From Xenoacremonium recifei (taxonomy: Eukaryota; Ascomycota; Sordariomycetes; Hypocreales; Nectriaceae): 64,000 bases of DNA. The position numbers were made by a program, and so were the translations under genes. The DNA is taken from contig WOFQ01000037.1 in assembly GCA_012184525.1 (NCBI GenBank), positions 124,001-188,000 on the forward strand, written 5' to 3'. Below the pieces are notes generated by a model. That model was not told where the DNA came from, searched no databases, and was given only the letters and a program-made list of their open reading frames with translations. Below, piece by piece: positions 34,082 through 46,451 of this stretch; the first letter of the stretch is position 1; each line of letters begins with the position of its first letter.

Positions 34082-36036
34082 ATGTCCTCTTTGGACCCCA
34101 ATCAACAGAAGCTCTACAGTAATCTCACTGGGACAACCCACGCAGAAAATGTTTCTGGGTCGTCTTCCAGTCAGGACTTGGAGCCCTCGTCTTCTCGAAC
34201 GCTTCAGGATCCCCTGAAGCATATGTCGAAGAACCAAATCCTCCAGGATGTCGATAACTTCGTCACCGAGAAGAACTTGGCTGAGCATAGAGATGCCTTT
34301 CGGAAAGGGGCATTGCTTGCCAAGGCCATGGGAACACCGGGCGGCTTTGAGACCATCGAAATCTTAACAGACGGCGAGAAGGAGGTCCTTCGATACGAGA
34401 CCGAGCACCGCTGGACATGTCAACCGCTAATGTTGTACTTTCTCTGTGCACTCTGTGCCGGATGTGCTATCGTTCAGGGTATGGATCAGACGGTCATTAA
34501 TGGAGCTCAGGTACGTCGTCGCTCCCGATTTCAACAGGATGTAAACTAACTTCATTATAGGAATTCTACTTTCGCGAATTCAACGTCACGGACAAGCTGA
34601 TGCAGGGACTCGTCAATGGTGCTCCATATGCATCCTCTGCTCTCATCGGCTGCTGGTTGAACGCTCCTCTCAACAAGTATTTTGGTCGTCGAGGCACCAT
34701 CTTCTTCTCGTGCACCCTCGCCTTCATCACGAACATCTGGCAAGCAGCGGCTAACAACACTGCGTGTCTCTTGGCTGGTCGTTTCGTCCTTGGTCTTGCT
34801 GTTGGCGCTAAGTCTAGCACCACACCCATCTACGCTGCTGAATCCGCCCCGACGAACATTCGTGGTGCTCTGACTATGATGTGGCAGATGTGGACGGCAT
34901 TCGGTATCATGATTGGGTTCGTGGCCTCACTGGCTTTCCAGAAGTTGGACTTCATGGGCGAGGATACCCAGTGGCGATGGATGATCGGCTCGACTGCCCT
35001 TCCACCATTGATCGTGGGTCTCTTGGTTTACACACTCCCGGAGAGCCCTCGCTGGTACATGGACAAGGGTAAATTCGAGAAAGCTTTCAACTCCTTGAAG
35101 AGGCTCCGAAAATCGGAGATTCAGGCGGCTCGTGACATGTACGCGGCCTGGAAGTTCCTCGAAGTTGAACAAAGATCGAAGTCGGACCGCAACATCCTGA
35201 AGGAATTCTTCGCGACTCGACGCAATCGACGTGCCGCGCAGTCGTCTTGGTTCTGCATGCTGATGCAACAGTTCTGTGGTGGTATGTAATGAGAGCAAAT
35301 CCTTGAAGAATGAATCTTGCTGACCTTTATAGTCAACGTCATTGCTTACTATAGCACCAAGATTTTCACTGATGCCGGATACACTCGACCTCAGGCTCTT
35401 CTGGCTTCTTTTGGTGGCGGTGTCATCAACTGGCTCTTCGCCTTGCCTGCCATCTGGACGATCGACACTTTCGGCCGCCGTAACCTGCTGTTGGTGACCT
35501 TCCCGTTGATGGCAATTTGCTTGTTCTGGACGGGGTTCAACCTTTACATTGAGGAGGCCAAATTGCGACTTGGTCTCCTGGCAACGAGTATTTACATCTT
35601 CATGGCTGTCTATTCACCAGGTCTTGGTCCCGTGCCCTTCACCTACAGCGCCGAGGCCTTCCCTCTTCACATTCGCGCATTGGGCATGGCGTCTGCTACC
35701 TCGATTACTTGGGCTTTCAACTTTCTTCTCAGCTTTACGTGGCCACGAATGATGGATGCTTTCACACCGACCGGAGCATTCTTGTTCTACGCTGCCTGGA
35801 ATGTCGTGGGAGGTATCTTTGCCTTCTTCCTTCTCCCGGAAACGAAGGGTCGCTCGCTTGAGGAGCTTGACATCGTTTTCAGCATGACAAATCGCGAGCA
35901 CGCGGCTTACTACTCAAAGATGCTTGGTTACTGGACCAAGAAAACTATCCGCCGTGAAGTTGAGCCCCCAGCGCCTCTTTATGACCTGGACAGCGCTGCC
36001 AGCTCAGAAATCGTGGAGGAAAACAAAACCGTTTAG
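34082..36036 (+). CDS. MFS sugar transporter (sugar porter family)
   Basis: Three exons (34082-34510, 34561-35281, 35333-36036), 617 residues. A long cytosolic N-terminus (about 115 residues) precedes TM1, which contains GMDQTVING. Sugar-porter signatures: FGRRG after TM2, LGLAVGAKSSTTPIYAAE, SAPTNIRGAL (the R-G-A-L loop), PESPRWY at the end of TM6, DTFGRRNLL after TM8, YSAEAFPLHIRALG, and PETKGRSLEELD after TM12. The family imports hexoses, disaccharides or polyols by proton symport at the plasma membrane. The N-terminal style (HRWTCQPLMLYFLCAL) resembles fungal inositol/polyol-like porters, but the substrate cannot be read from sequence. Confidence 0.93.
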
Positions 36037-36931
36037 ACCAGACAGCTAGAAGACTGCAGCTGGATTTCTTGGATTTAGAGATACCCACTGCGTCTGCATG
36101 CTTTGCAGTAAGCGGGCTCTCCTACTATGGGGAATTAAGGTAGGAAAGATCTTGAGACTGTTGAAGGTGCGCTTGCGCAGACCGGCGTTGGGCTGCAATG
36201 TTTTACAAAAAGAGTAATAATAGGTAGTGAATACCAGTTCAAAAAAAAGAAGGCCTTGTGACATTACGACTGGGAGACTGGGAACTTACTATTACGTGTG
36301 CTTGTAAGAATTACCTTGAAACAAGGCCCAAGGGTTTTAAGTTTCGGGAGATTGACTGTTAAACTTCAGGTCACGCTTGAGAACCTTGACGGCCATCTGG
36401 AGTATCTGGAATGCGGCCGGAGCATGTCTCCGCGAAACGTGTTTCTCGGCTGGAGTCCCCAGCTTCTGATGGTTGATGCTTTGACTAATGGGACGTACAG
36501 CCATAATGACTAAGTGACCCTACCGTCGAACTCTGGTCATGCTTCTTTCAAGCAATGGAAAGGGGAACGATGTCAGTAGTCTGAGCCGTTACCATTATTG
36601 ATGCACCTTCTAAGACCAAACCTCATACACTCATGAACAATTATTGAAGTCACACCTGAGATATTCCCACTGATAGATCGTGGAGTCCTATGCTACAAAA
36701 AAAAAATTACTGGATGAGAGGCGTTGTAATTAATTTGTGCGTATACCATGATGCTGAACGGGATCAGCAATCGAAGCTCACAGGTCAGGTTTACTTGGCC
36801 GACCTTGCCCCACCACCAAATTCTGTCGACCATGAACATCGCGATTTACCGAACCCTCACGTCCTGGTTCCTCCAACCTTGGTCTTGTGACGCCTACTTC
36901 TTCTCATGTAATCAGCCATCACGTGGCTAGA
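36037..36931. other. Intergenic, AT-rich
   Basis: 895 bp between the transporter stop and the methyltransferase start. Short frames only; no domain found. The frame at 36887 has no ATG before 36932. Confidence 0.55.
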
Positions 36932-37564
36932 ATGCCTACCGACTTCGACCAACAGAGCTACTGGCATGACCGCTTCACCACCGAGACAGCCTTCGAATGG
37001 CTGCTCCCCTCCGCCACCTTTATGGCCATCCTTGAGCCACTCCTCGCTCAGCTCCCCTCCTCAGCACAAATCCTCCATCTAGGCTCAGGCACAAGCGATC
37101 TGCATACGCATCTCCGCCGGCGTGGCTTCACGCACGTGACGAATATTGACTATGAACCGCTCGCCGTGGAGCGCGGCCGAGCCCTCGAGGAGCAGGCCTT
37201 TGGCGACGTGCAGATGTGCTATGTGGTGCAGGACGCCACACAGCTGAGTCTGGGTAGACAGGAATTCGACCTTGTGATAGATAAGAGCACGAGTGATGCG
37301 GTGTCGTGCGCCGGAGACGAGATGGTGCGGCGCATGACGGAGGGCGTGTGTGCGGTGCTGGCTGAGGGTGGCGTTTGGGTCTCATTAAGCTACTCGTCCG
37401 CAAGATTCGACATTGAGGATCTGCTGCTAGACCTTGAAGTGTTGGCCCGCGTCCCGACGCCCAAGGTCAAGGAGACGGATCCGGATATCTGGCATTGGTG
37501 TTACCTGCTCCGGCCGAAGCGGGGCCGGGAAACGGAGGTCGGCGCCGGAGCGGATCGGGTTTGA
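36932..37564 (+). CDS. Class I SAM-dependent methyltransferase, METTL13/EFM-like
   Basis: Single exon, 210 residues. Signatures: YWHDRF with the preceding aromatic start (FDQQSYWHDRF), motif I ILHLGSGTSDLHTHL (usually GCGNS), the acidic ligand loop NIDYEPLAVE, and FDLVIDKSTSDAV, the DKGT-like motif of METTL12/13 and eEF1A lysine methyltransferases; then EGGVWVSLSYSS. The Gly-rich loop has TSD where the family usually has NSR/NSE. The relation to eEF1A methyltransferases is by motif order only. It would act on a protein Lys or N-terminus in the cytosol. The 94-bp gap to the next stop shows tight packing with the convergent esterase. Confidence 0.8.
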   Translation: MPTDFDQQSYWHDRFTTETAFEWLLPSATFMAILEPLLAQLPSSAQILHLGSGTSDLHTHLRRRGFTHVTNIDYEPLAVERGRALEEQAFGDVQMCYVVQDATQLSLGRQEFDLVIDKSTSDAVSCAGDEMVRRMTEGVCAVLAEGGVWVSLSYSSARFDIEDLLLDLEVLARVPTPKVKETDPDIWHWCYLLRPKRGRETEVGAGADRV

Positions 37565-37658
37565 GAGACGACAGACTTCACATTAAACATTCGTCAATAG
37601 AACCATGAAATGGGCTCGAAAGGGAGGCTCCAGGATGTCAACATGCTTATCTCGAACA

Positions 37659-38573
37659 TCAATCTGTACGTTGTTGCCGATATGTTAGAAACTGGTATAT
37701 GTCCTCCATCTGCTCCGGTTCCTTAAACCAGTGGCCCTCCATGTCAGCCCCCTCATAATCAGTGAGGCTTACGTCGAATCCCGCATGGGAGAGAATATCC
37801 TTAGCACCATTTCCTAGTTGGATGTCAACGTATGCATCATCCCTCCCGTGTCCTTGCAGGACGGGCGTTTTCCGCAGCTCATTGCTCTTCAGTGCCGCAA
37901 GGCGGTCTCCCATCATCTCTTGCACAAAGGCGTGGCATTCAGCGTCCACGCCTGAAATGATATCATTATCATCATCATTACAGTCGCTAGGATCGACCTT
38001 GGCCAGGTCTAGTTTCTGTAAAACATGACAAATGTCTCGCTCAAGCGGCAGCCAGGTATTGCTCACAATCAAGGCTCCTGGAAGTCTCTCGTCATTGTCC
38101 TGGCAGAGCATTGTCCACATCGCTACCGCACCGCCCTGGCTAATGCCCCCGAGCACGACGTTTTGCGACTGGCCGCCCAGTTTGACGATCTCTTCGTCAA
38201 TTATTCCTTGCACATACTCGACACACTCTCGAATCCCCACCATCTGCTGGTCTCGTCCCAAGGTGATGTCTGTTAGTGAAGGCGTCTCAAACCACTCGGG
38301 CATGAGCTCATGAAAAGTCTTGCTCCAGCGCTCTGGTGATGACGGGAAGATCCAACTCCACGTTGGCAGGGCTTCCTGGAGGCTTTGGCCGTTGGCTAAA
38401 TTTGTTGACATGAGTTCTTCGGCAAATTCTTCGCCAGTGCCCCCGCGGCCGTGCAGGAAAATAAAGGTGTTTGTGTGAGAGTGTCCATTTTGAGGATGAA
38501 TGCAGTGAACTGAACCAAACCGGGTTTTAGATAGGGTTGACCCTGATGCAAAGTTTTGCTGGTCCTGGCTCAT
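37659..38573 (-). CDS. Acyl-protein thioesterase-like serine hydrolase
   Basis: Single exon, 304 residues. Alpha/beta hydrolase of the phospholipase/carboxylesterase (APT1) family: oxyanion loop FIFLHGRGGTGEEFA, nucleophile elbow VLGGISQGGAVAM (Ser in GISQG), the Asp strand VLQGHGRDDAYVDIQLG, and the His near the end DMEGHWFKEPEQM. It is longer than typical APT1 (about 230 residues) because of an inserted acidic loop (DCNDDDNDIISG) and an N-terminal extension. APT1 removes palmitate from proteins or acts on lysophospholipids; this divergent copy may prefer other esters. A paralogue rather than the core APT1 seems likely. Confidence 0.87.
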   Translation of the reverse strand: MSQDQQNFASGSTLSKTRFGSVHCIHPQNGHSHTNTFIFLHGRGGTGEEFAEELMSTNLANGQSLQEALPTWSWIFPSSPERWSKTFHELMPEWFETPSLTDITLGRDQQMVGIRECVEYVQGIIDEEIVKLGGQSQNVVLGGISQGGAVAMWTMLCQDNDERLPGALIVSNTWLPLERDICHVLQKLDLAKVDPSDCNDDDNDIISGVDAECHAFVQEMMGDRLAALKSNELRKTPVLQGHGRDDAYVDIQLGNGAKDILSHAGFDVSLTDYEGADMEGHWFKEPEQMEDIYQFLTYRQQRTD

Positions 38574-39389
38574 ACTGAATGAATGGTGGTAAAAAGGACA
38601 ATGAAGAGGTGAGAGTAAGTTTGTGTAAAAAGGTACGAAAGGTACTTATCGTATCTATTAGTGATATATATCTGTGATACACAGATGCTGAAGATATATA
38701 TCTGTGATTCCTGGACGGTCAAGATACCTCTTCGTGATGCACGTACCTCTACAAGTTCCGTAGAAGGGTTGCAATGAAGTGTGCGAACGCGACAAGAGCG
38801 CCTTAGCCTACAGCGGGAAGAGCCGACGCTTTCCCAACGGCCAGACTCGAAAGCCGCCGATCTCGAGCCTAGTCATCAAGACAAAGCGATAAGCTTTCCT
38901 TTGTTGGTGTTGAATCGCAGATGCCGAGGCACGGAGCCTCAAGTCTCGAGTCTGGACCCTGGAGCCTGCACACGAATGGGATGACGTCGCAGCAGTGCCG
39001 CAAAGTTGGGGCATGATTGGCAGGGGCGGGGGACGCGATGGGAGCAGGGTCCTTCCTAAGAATACTGGCCAATCACAAGACGCGAAGACGGCCCCAGCCA
39101 CAACTAAGAGGGGCGCCGTTTCAACTGCGCCTCATGACTGGCAACTGCCGCGTCAACAAGTGGCAGGGGGACTTTGGAATTTATTGGCATGACTGGCGGG
39201 CGGAAGGGAAGCGCTGCATATTTCGTATCTCGGAGCGCTCTTTACGATTCTTGCAGTTTCAACCCTCGTTTCCTCGCTGACCTACTGACCCTCGTTCTGC
39301 GACCTAAGAAAATCGACAATAATTACGCCTCGAACTCCCTCCAACATCGCTCGAGTAGATACCCTGTCCTCACAAAACTTCACTGCGGC
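38574..39389. other. Divergent intergenic region esterase / M50B protease
   Basis: 816 bp with both promoters. It contains a 16-bp direct repeat (separate entry) about 90-135 bp upstream of the esterase start. No gene seen. Confidence 0.55.
38663..38708. repeat. 16-bp direct repeat, spacing 30 bp
   Basis: GATATATATCTGTGAT occurs at 38663-38678 and again at 38693-38708. The TATA-like core could serve the esterase promoter. Confidence 0.6.
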
Positions 39390-40279
39390 ATGGCTCCCGC
39401 CCCGATCATCCCTTCGCCGTTCCGTGTCGGTGTTGTCCAGCTCGCTTCAGCAGCCTCATCAGATCATGTCTCCACGCTGGTCCGCCGCAACCTCCAGCAT
39501 CCTACCCACACGCAGCAGGTAACGCTCGGCGTTATTGCAGCGTATGTGGTAGTGATTGCGATCCTCTGGAACGTGCCCTACGTCCGCATGGTCCTCTGGC
39601 CGTTCAAGGTAAGCCTAACTCTTTCTGTCCCCCCAGCGCTTTGGTTAGCTGACCACATTCCCAGATGCTTGTCATCGCCTTCCATGAGTTTGGACATGCT
39701 ATCACCGCTGTCCTCACTGGCGGCCACGTCAAGTCCATCAGCCTCGATCCCAACGAGGGCGGCGTCACGCACATGCAAGGCGGCAAGAGTGCCATCACCT
39801 TGCCTGCGGGCTATCTCGGCTCCTCGCTCATCGGCGCCCTGCTCATCTTCTGCGGCTTCGACATCGTGGCTAGCAAGATTGCGAGCATCGTCCTCGGCGT
39901 CTGCTTCCTCCTCACGCTGTGGTGGGGGAAGCGTGACTGGCTGACTATACTGACTGTGTTGCTCGCCGTGGGCCTGCTGATCGGCTGCTGGTTCATCGAC
40001 CACGCCGAAGCGCTGCGCTTTGTCGTGCTCTTCATCGGCGTCATGTCGTCGCTGTATAGCGTCTGGGATATCTGCGACGACCTGATTTTGCGAAAGGTCA
40101 ACTCGTCCGACGCCAGCGTATTTGCGAAGCGCTATGGTGGCTCGTCGCAGTGCTGGGGTGTCATCTGGAGCATCATCTCGGTGCTCTTCATGGCATGCGG
40201 CATCATCGCTGGCTTGGCCGCCTTTTCTGAATCGTTTGCGCAACAAGAAAAGGACTCGGAGCATTTCATTCCTACTTAA
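39390..40279 (+). CDS. Peptidase M50B-like membrane metalloprotease
   Basis: Two exons (39390-39608, 39665-40279), 277 residues. After a first membrane segment (VTLGVIAAYVVVIAILWNVP) comes the zinc motif HEFGHA (residues 80-84 HExxH), embedded in a hydrophobic helix (MLVIAFHEFGHAITAVLTGG), then SLDPNEGGVTHM, AGYLGSSLIGALLIFCGF, and four further hydrophobic helices. This pattern is the fungal/plant M50B-like family, site-2-protease relatives whose substrates are unknown. Zinc site is intact as far as HExxH shows; the third ligand could not be assigned. Probably in the ER or Golgi membrane. Confidence 0.87.
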
Positions 40280-41882
40280 GATGCCTGGCCTCGCGCCCGC
40301 CGGACGGGCATCGATTTATTCCTTCTAGCATGAGAAAAGAACCAGAATGACCATTCTCAGTATAGGGCATGGACAGCCGGGCATGTATGAATAATGAAAA
40401 GAAATTATAGGTAGTCAGAGTTGGATACAGACAGGCGAGAATGGAATGATACCCCTTGTTTATGACAATTTAACCGTTCATCTCGATTTCAATTCTTCCT
40501 TTGCTCTCGAAACTGCTAGAGTATGATGCCAGAAAATGGGTGATGGGATGAACCTTATTGTCTTTCCGTATTCAAGGCGCATACCAACACGCAAAGACTG
40601 GATAAGATCTCTTAACAGCCACCACCCAAAGTACGCAGAAGCCGTGCTAGGACGACCAACGACTTAGTGCTGGCCCAAGGTCCACCAGCAATAAGCAGGA
40701 TATTCTTGCTTGAAATTGAAAATACTAGCATGTCATCCAATGAACCCAATTCTACTATAAAAATGCCGACAAAACAAATTTTTAGTGAATCATAGTCTCC
40801 GTTGACTTTGTGGTAGAGCGAGTCTTCGAGGCTCGGGGCTCACGTGACTCGGTGGGCTGGCTCCACACGAGCTATGAAACCGAAGCTCTGCAGCCAAAAA
40901 TTTCACTTTCCTCTTCTTCAAGCATCGTCCTCTTCCACAGTCGCGCTTCCATGCTACAAACAGAGAGTCCCGCCGCAAGGTAGCACTCTCGCAGAGCGTC
41001 CTCACGGATGTCTCTACTCCTTGCATGTGAGAAATTCGGAGAAATCTTCACCACCACCCCGTCCTCCGCCTAGCTTGCTGGGTTCGAGGGCTCACGGGGT
41101 CGGCCCGTAAGGGCTCGGCGTCACTCGACGTCCGCAACCTGGCATCAGAAATAGCAGGGCCCGGGCGCGTCCTGCAAAGGGCGGTGTCCCGGTGTCCCTC
41201 TGGGAAGCCATTGCGAAGATTGTGTTCAAGCACTTGAGTGCGATGCGCGACGTGGCAGTAGCCATAATTCGATTCCGATCATTCTGTTGAGGACGATGCT
41301 TCACCTCTTTTTTCTCAGGTGAGTTCTCTCCAGAAATCCCAGAGCAAGGATACTACTAACAGTTCAATTCCCTTCATGTGAGGGTAGTTCCTGGGGTTGT
41401 GCGGAGGTGTCTTTCGAACTTTGATCTGACTCATAGGCCGATGCTGGATCTTCTTGGTTCCGGGTCCAGATCGGATTGGCTCCTCGGAGATTCAGACAAA
41501 GTCAGCATTATGTCGACTAGTATATCCCAACTTCGAACCGCCCAAAACGCGAAGAATTGCTCTGGCTGCGCCGTCATCTCGGAGCAGATTGTATCCTATG
41601 GACCACATCCGATGTTCCGCGCAATGGACACATCTCGATTTCCCAAACCCAACATTACGAGGTACCTTCGTGATGCTTTAGTAAACCGTTCACATCTCAT
41701 CCACTCTTTTAAGACTTCATCCATGAAATTGAAACAACATCCTATTGAGCATAAATCAACATATAAGAACCATCATACAAAGACTTCAAATGTTATACAA
41801 ATTTGCATTGCGCCGAGAACGTTAAAACACGCATCATGTATCCAAAAACTCCTTTGTCGCCAACATCCAACTGTCAATTTCG
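40280..41882. other. Long convergent intergenic region
   Basis: About 1.6 kb between two converging genes. A 171-residue frame at 41378-41893 starts without ATG, has no domain, and overlaps the oxygenase 3' end, so it was not called. No tRNA cloverleaf was recognised. Confidence 0.5.
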
Positions 41883-44800
41883 TCATTTCATAGGCAAAGC
41901 ACAACCTCCAGTGGCTGCACGGTGCACATGATTCACAGGACACTTGTCCCCGGCATTCTTGGCCGCCTCAGCCTTGACGACGGTATCGCAGGTGGCAAAG
42001 GAGCCTCCAGTGTGACTCGGGCCAGTTGGCTGGTACCAAGGCGGGATATCATCATGCAGGGGAGCCTGCTTAAGGTACGGAAGACCTGGACCGCCGTAAG
42101 TGGACTCGCCAAAGCCATCGAAGCGAACCTTCCAAGCTGTGAAAGGTAGAAACGTCAGCATATCATCCAGAAGATAAGAGGAATAAAAATACATACTGGT
42201 TGGGAAGGGAACCATCTCGTCCCATTCATCGGTCAGGTACGTGTCGACGGGAGGCTTCATGTACTTGAGGTTGAAGAGCTTCCCCATCTCCTTCTCTACC
42301 TTGCCCTTTTCCTCTGGGGAAGCCTCTGCGATCCTCTTGTCGACCTCCAACTGAATGGCTCGCATGCGCATAGGAGCCATATAGTTGGAATATCCTTCGT
42401 ACGACGAATCGATGTTGACTCGCTTGGGAATGCCCTGAGTATCGTGGCCGCGACGCAAGTCCTTCATCTGAGCTAGGACCTTGATCATGGCTGTGAGGGA
42501 CAGGGCAGCAATATGCTTGGGATGGTAGTGGGCAAACTTCTCTGTAAAGCTGGATTGGTATGCGAGGAATTGCTTCTCGTTGACGAGAACTTCGACATCA
42601 TCTGCGTCCTTGGCAGCGGCAGCATTCTGTATCCAGTTGTCAGTCTTGATCAAGTTGATTGAGACCTTTAGAGTGCTTACCAAGTTGCAAATGATCGTCT
42701 GTCCCTTATTGACAGTAAAGGTTGTTCCATCCTTCTTCAGAACATTGGTCGTCTCAGTGACCTTCCGGATGATTGGCAGCTTGACGCTCTTGCGCTGGGT
42801 CTTAAGGACAAGCTCCTCAATTATATCAAGATTGGACTTATCGTCACCAAATGCAGCCTTTTGGACCTCTTGCCAGTCGCAAGTGGAGGGAGAGTTACGC
42901 TTGCCTTTGGCAACCTGGTACAGATCACGGATGAAGAAGTCCAAAACCGAAGTAAACTGAACGATGCTGTTAGTCAATCATCTCGAACAGACTATTACGG
43001 GGACACTCACGGCAAGTACAGAGTTGTACGCATTGTCCAAACCAACAAGCAGGAGAATCGCCGCGGATCGACCAAAGTCTTTCTCGCTCTTGAGAATCTC
43101 CTGGGCAACCTTGAAACCCAGCTCCTGCATGGAATTCTTCTTCGCCTTGAAGATGCTCTCAATGGCGCGAGTGATGCCGAACTTGTTGGCCTCGAGGATC
43201 CAGCCTTCCTTAGTGAGCGCGAAGAGGAACTCCATGGACTTGCGGAAGGCTTCGCGGCGCTTGAGCAGCTTGGTCTCGTCGGCGTTGTACGACAGGAACA
43301 TCTGGCAGTTGGTGATGTGCTGGTAGATCTCATTCTCCGAATACTTGGCCTTAGGGTTGTTGACGTTGCGGATGTGCTGGCTGAAACCTAGGAAGTCGGC
43401 TACATAGCGCGTCACGACGGGAATGGCGAAGCTGGTGCTTGTTAGTCGAGAGGATATGTGGTGTTTGAGAGACAGTGTCTACTTACTCCTTGACGATGTC
43501 GATCTGGTAGGTGTAGCTGCTGTTGCGAGACGACATGAGGATGAACTCTCGCAGAACAATGTCTCGCATCAGATTGATGAAGTAGCTCATCATAACCGTG
43601 GTGTCACTTTCAATGCCCGGTTTCGCCTCAGCAGCAGGAGTCGTCTTCTGACCAGGCTGCAGGACCTCAGCAATCTCCTTTGGCAGATACTTAGTGTTGA
43701 GACGCGCAGGATGGACAATATGGTCTGACTTGTCAGCCAGCAGCGCCGAGATTTCGTCTGTCTTCTCGAGGATCTGGGGCTTGTGCGGGCGGTTTGGGTT
43801 CGAGTCGCCATATTGATACACCCACTTGGACGCATCGTCCTTGGTTGGCCGGCGTGGCTGTCTGCTGATGCGGAATCCATCGGCGTAGCCCTGCTCAAAG
43901 GCAAGCTCCGAGTTCTTGGCCCCTGTGTAGAAGGGGTGGAAGAAACGGATAGAGTCTGAGGGATACCACTCAGGGAACGCGCGCTGCAACAGGCGGTGGA
44001 AAACGGAAGTTTTGCAGACGTTGTTGTCGGCGGTGACCTCGTTCATGCCCCAGGTTGTTAGGGAGTTGGTGTTCCAATCCTGACCGGGTTAGAGTTGCTT
44101 GTTGACAAGGGTCAAGACTACTTACAACTGTGTAGAAGCGATCAGAGCGGACCAGCGTGATTGCATCAGAGAAGATGGCTGCCCAGAGCGCCGAGTCGAC
44201 GTCAGATGGGCCAGGGTCGGCGTTCTTATTCTCGTCGGATTCGCAAAAGACGCCGGGATAAAGCTCGATCTTGTCCGGATGCTCGTAGAGATCGCGGAGG
44301 GCGTTCTGGACGTCCTTGTTCTTGGTGACGGACTCGAAGGTCTTGTGGCGCTCCATGTCGAAGAACTCGCGGAAGTCGTTGAGAGTTCCTATCTCCCTGT
44401 TTGATGGTTAAGACTTGAGGTTCAACAGGTATGGAGGGAAACTCACCATTTTCGAGCTTGGATGATGCCTAGGACCTCGATGGGTCGGAGACATTGGGGA
44501 ATGTTCCTTGGGCCGAAGTTGCCTTGAACTTATGAGAAACTGGTTCATGAATAGAGTGAGTTGTTGAAGCTTACCGATGGGATGGTCCATTGCCTTTGTC
44601 AGGGCCTTGACCATCTTCTCATCGTCAAACAGCCCCGTTACCGGATTTCTCTCAAAGTCATACTCCGGGTTTGATTTGAGCCCAAAAGTCTGCTGATCCG
44701 GCTCGACCGTCTTACCCATGCCCGAATACGCGAGCGCCATGAATTTCTCGACGGAGAGGTTCTTGACATCGAAGGTCTTGTCATTGGGTTTGCCGAGGGC

Positions 44801-46451
44801 CTCACGGATGAAGGCTTCAGCATAGTCCTCGTCGGCTCGCGAGATGGCACAGTGGAAGCGGTACAGCAGGTTGAATTCAACAGTGACCTGGTTGCCAAGG
44901 CCGCGGGATACTTCCTTGTGGTCCTTCATTTCCAGACGGGGGTCCAGGGTGAAGTTTGTGTTGTAGTTGTGGAAGCCCATCAGCGCACGGAGGTAGTCGT
45001 GGATCGAAACCTGGATGTACATGCCGCAGGTGATGCTGTGTGAGGAGTGTCAGCATGGGTTTACGGATGAAACGCTCGCACAGGAGAATGAGGCGGATAC
45101 TTACAGACGGGCAGTGTTGAACAGGTCGTTATCCAGCTTGTCCCAGGCGGCCGTCCACGCCGCATTGAACTGATCGAGCTGGGTCTGGCCGTCACGCCCA
45201 AACATGTCAGGCTCAGTGATCTCGATGGCTTGGGCGAGCTTCTCCTCCAGCTGGAGCTTATAGTCGTCGTACTTCTCATGCACCCTTTCATTAGACGACA
45301 CAAAGTCACGCCAAGCTTCGCCATAGTCGTGCAACAGCTTCATAAAGCCCGGATCCGACGACTTGACGAACTTCTCGGCGGCGGCGGCTAGCTGCGGGCG
45401 GCTGAACTGGCGCGGCACCGAGAACTTGCCGTTCTCGTTGATGCGGCGCAGCTGCGTGGCCGCGTAGTTGTGGTAGCGGTTATACATGACCAACATGATG
45501 CACACGCCCGGCGGTTGGCGAAGGAGACGATCCTCGGCGAAGGTGTCGGGCTTGAGAAGGCCCAGCTTGAAGCGGTCGTCGCGCACCTTACGCTGCATCT
45601 CGTCGGTGAAGCCATACAGGGGCGAGAGGTCGAGGTACGAGGAGGTGTCCGAGATGTTCTTGTCCGACGCGTTAGTGCGGAAGATGTCGTGGATGATGAT
45701 GGTGGCATGATAAATGAGCATGCTCGAGAGCCCCGACTTGCTCTCGCGCACGCCGTCGTCTTCGCGGGCCATCAGCCGGTCGAAGAGATCGCCAGGGTCG
45801 GGCAGCGCGCCCAGGGGGTGAGTCTTAGACGGCACGGTCTTTGCATAGGGGGCGCCGGCCTGGCCCAGGTGCGGGTGTAAGGCACTATTAAACTTGCCGT
45901 CGGCGGTGCGGTACTTGAAGGCATCGCCCAGGTATGTGATGGGCGGGTGCAGCATGCGCTCGTACTTGGCCTTGACCTGGCTCTCGATGAGCTTGGCGCG
46001 GAGGTTGCTGGTGTTAGACATAGAGGCGACAATCTTGGCTCCAGATTCAAGCTGCGAGGGAATGTCAGTGAGCTCCTGTGGAAGAGAGAGAGGGGAGAAA
46101 CGTACGTCGGGGGTCTTGCCGGTAACTACGTCCAGGGCCAGTGTTCCAATGTCGCGCCAGTTGCCCATGGCGAAGATGCGCCGGAAGTCATCCACACGGT
46201 TCATGATGTTGGCGAGAGTCCCCTCAGGGCGGACTTTATCCTAGTTGACCAAGTGTCAGTGAAAGACGCCTTGAGATCATTGAGTGTTTACAACTTACTC
46301 CAATGAGCATGTCGCCATGGAACTCCGGGTTGTAGGTTGCAATGGCCTTGATGAGTTGCTGGTTCAGCTTCTCGACCTCCTCTTTGGTCTTGGAGCTACG
46401 GCTAGCACGGCCATTGCCGTTGACCAGCGGTCTTTGCGAGTCAAACGACAT
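41883..46451 (-). CDS. Fatty-acid dioxygenase/P450 fusion (Ppo oxylipin synthase, PpoC-like)
   Basis: Eleven exons: 46451-46299, 46240-46106, 46051-45105, 45035-44575, 44522-44447, 44396-44126, 44079-43487, 43431-43011, 42956-42681, 42626-42197, 42136-41883; phases agree, total about 1338 residues. N-terminal half is the heme peroxidase-like dioxygenase: distal-His region YHATIIIHDIFRT, SSYLDLSPLYG, LVMYNRYHNYAA, and the catalytic Tyr/proximal His in LLYRFHCAISRAD (YRFH where YRWH is usual). The C-terminal half has P450 shape (KYSENEIYQHITNCQMF, LTAMIKVLAQMKDLRR, TWKVRFDGFG) but no heme-binding Cys: exon 10 has no Cys at all. Ppo enzymes oxygenate linoleic/oleic acid to psi-factor oxylipins controlling sporulation. 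Loss of the P450 Cys fits the PpoC (10-dioxygenase) type, which releases a hydroperoxide. Confidence 0.92.

Noticed and set aside
36887..36931. Longer start of the methyltransferase
   Set aside because: The upstream codon is GTG, not ATG; 36932 is the first ATG.
41378..41893. 171-residue frame between the M50B and oxygenase genes
   Set aside because: No ATG at its start, no known domain, overlaps the oxygenase 3' end, and the composition looks non-coding.
46051..46106. Very short 30-nt intron in the oxygenase using the earlier CACAG acceptor
   Set aside because: Too short for fungal splicing; the 54-nt intron with a CTGAC branch point fits better.
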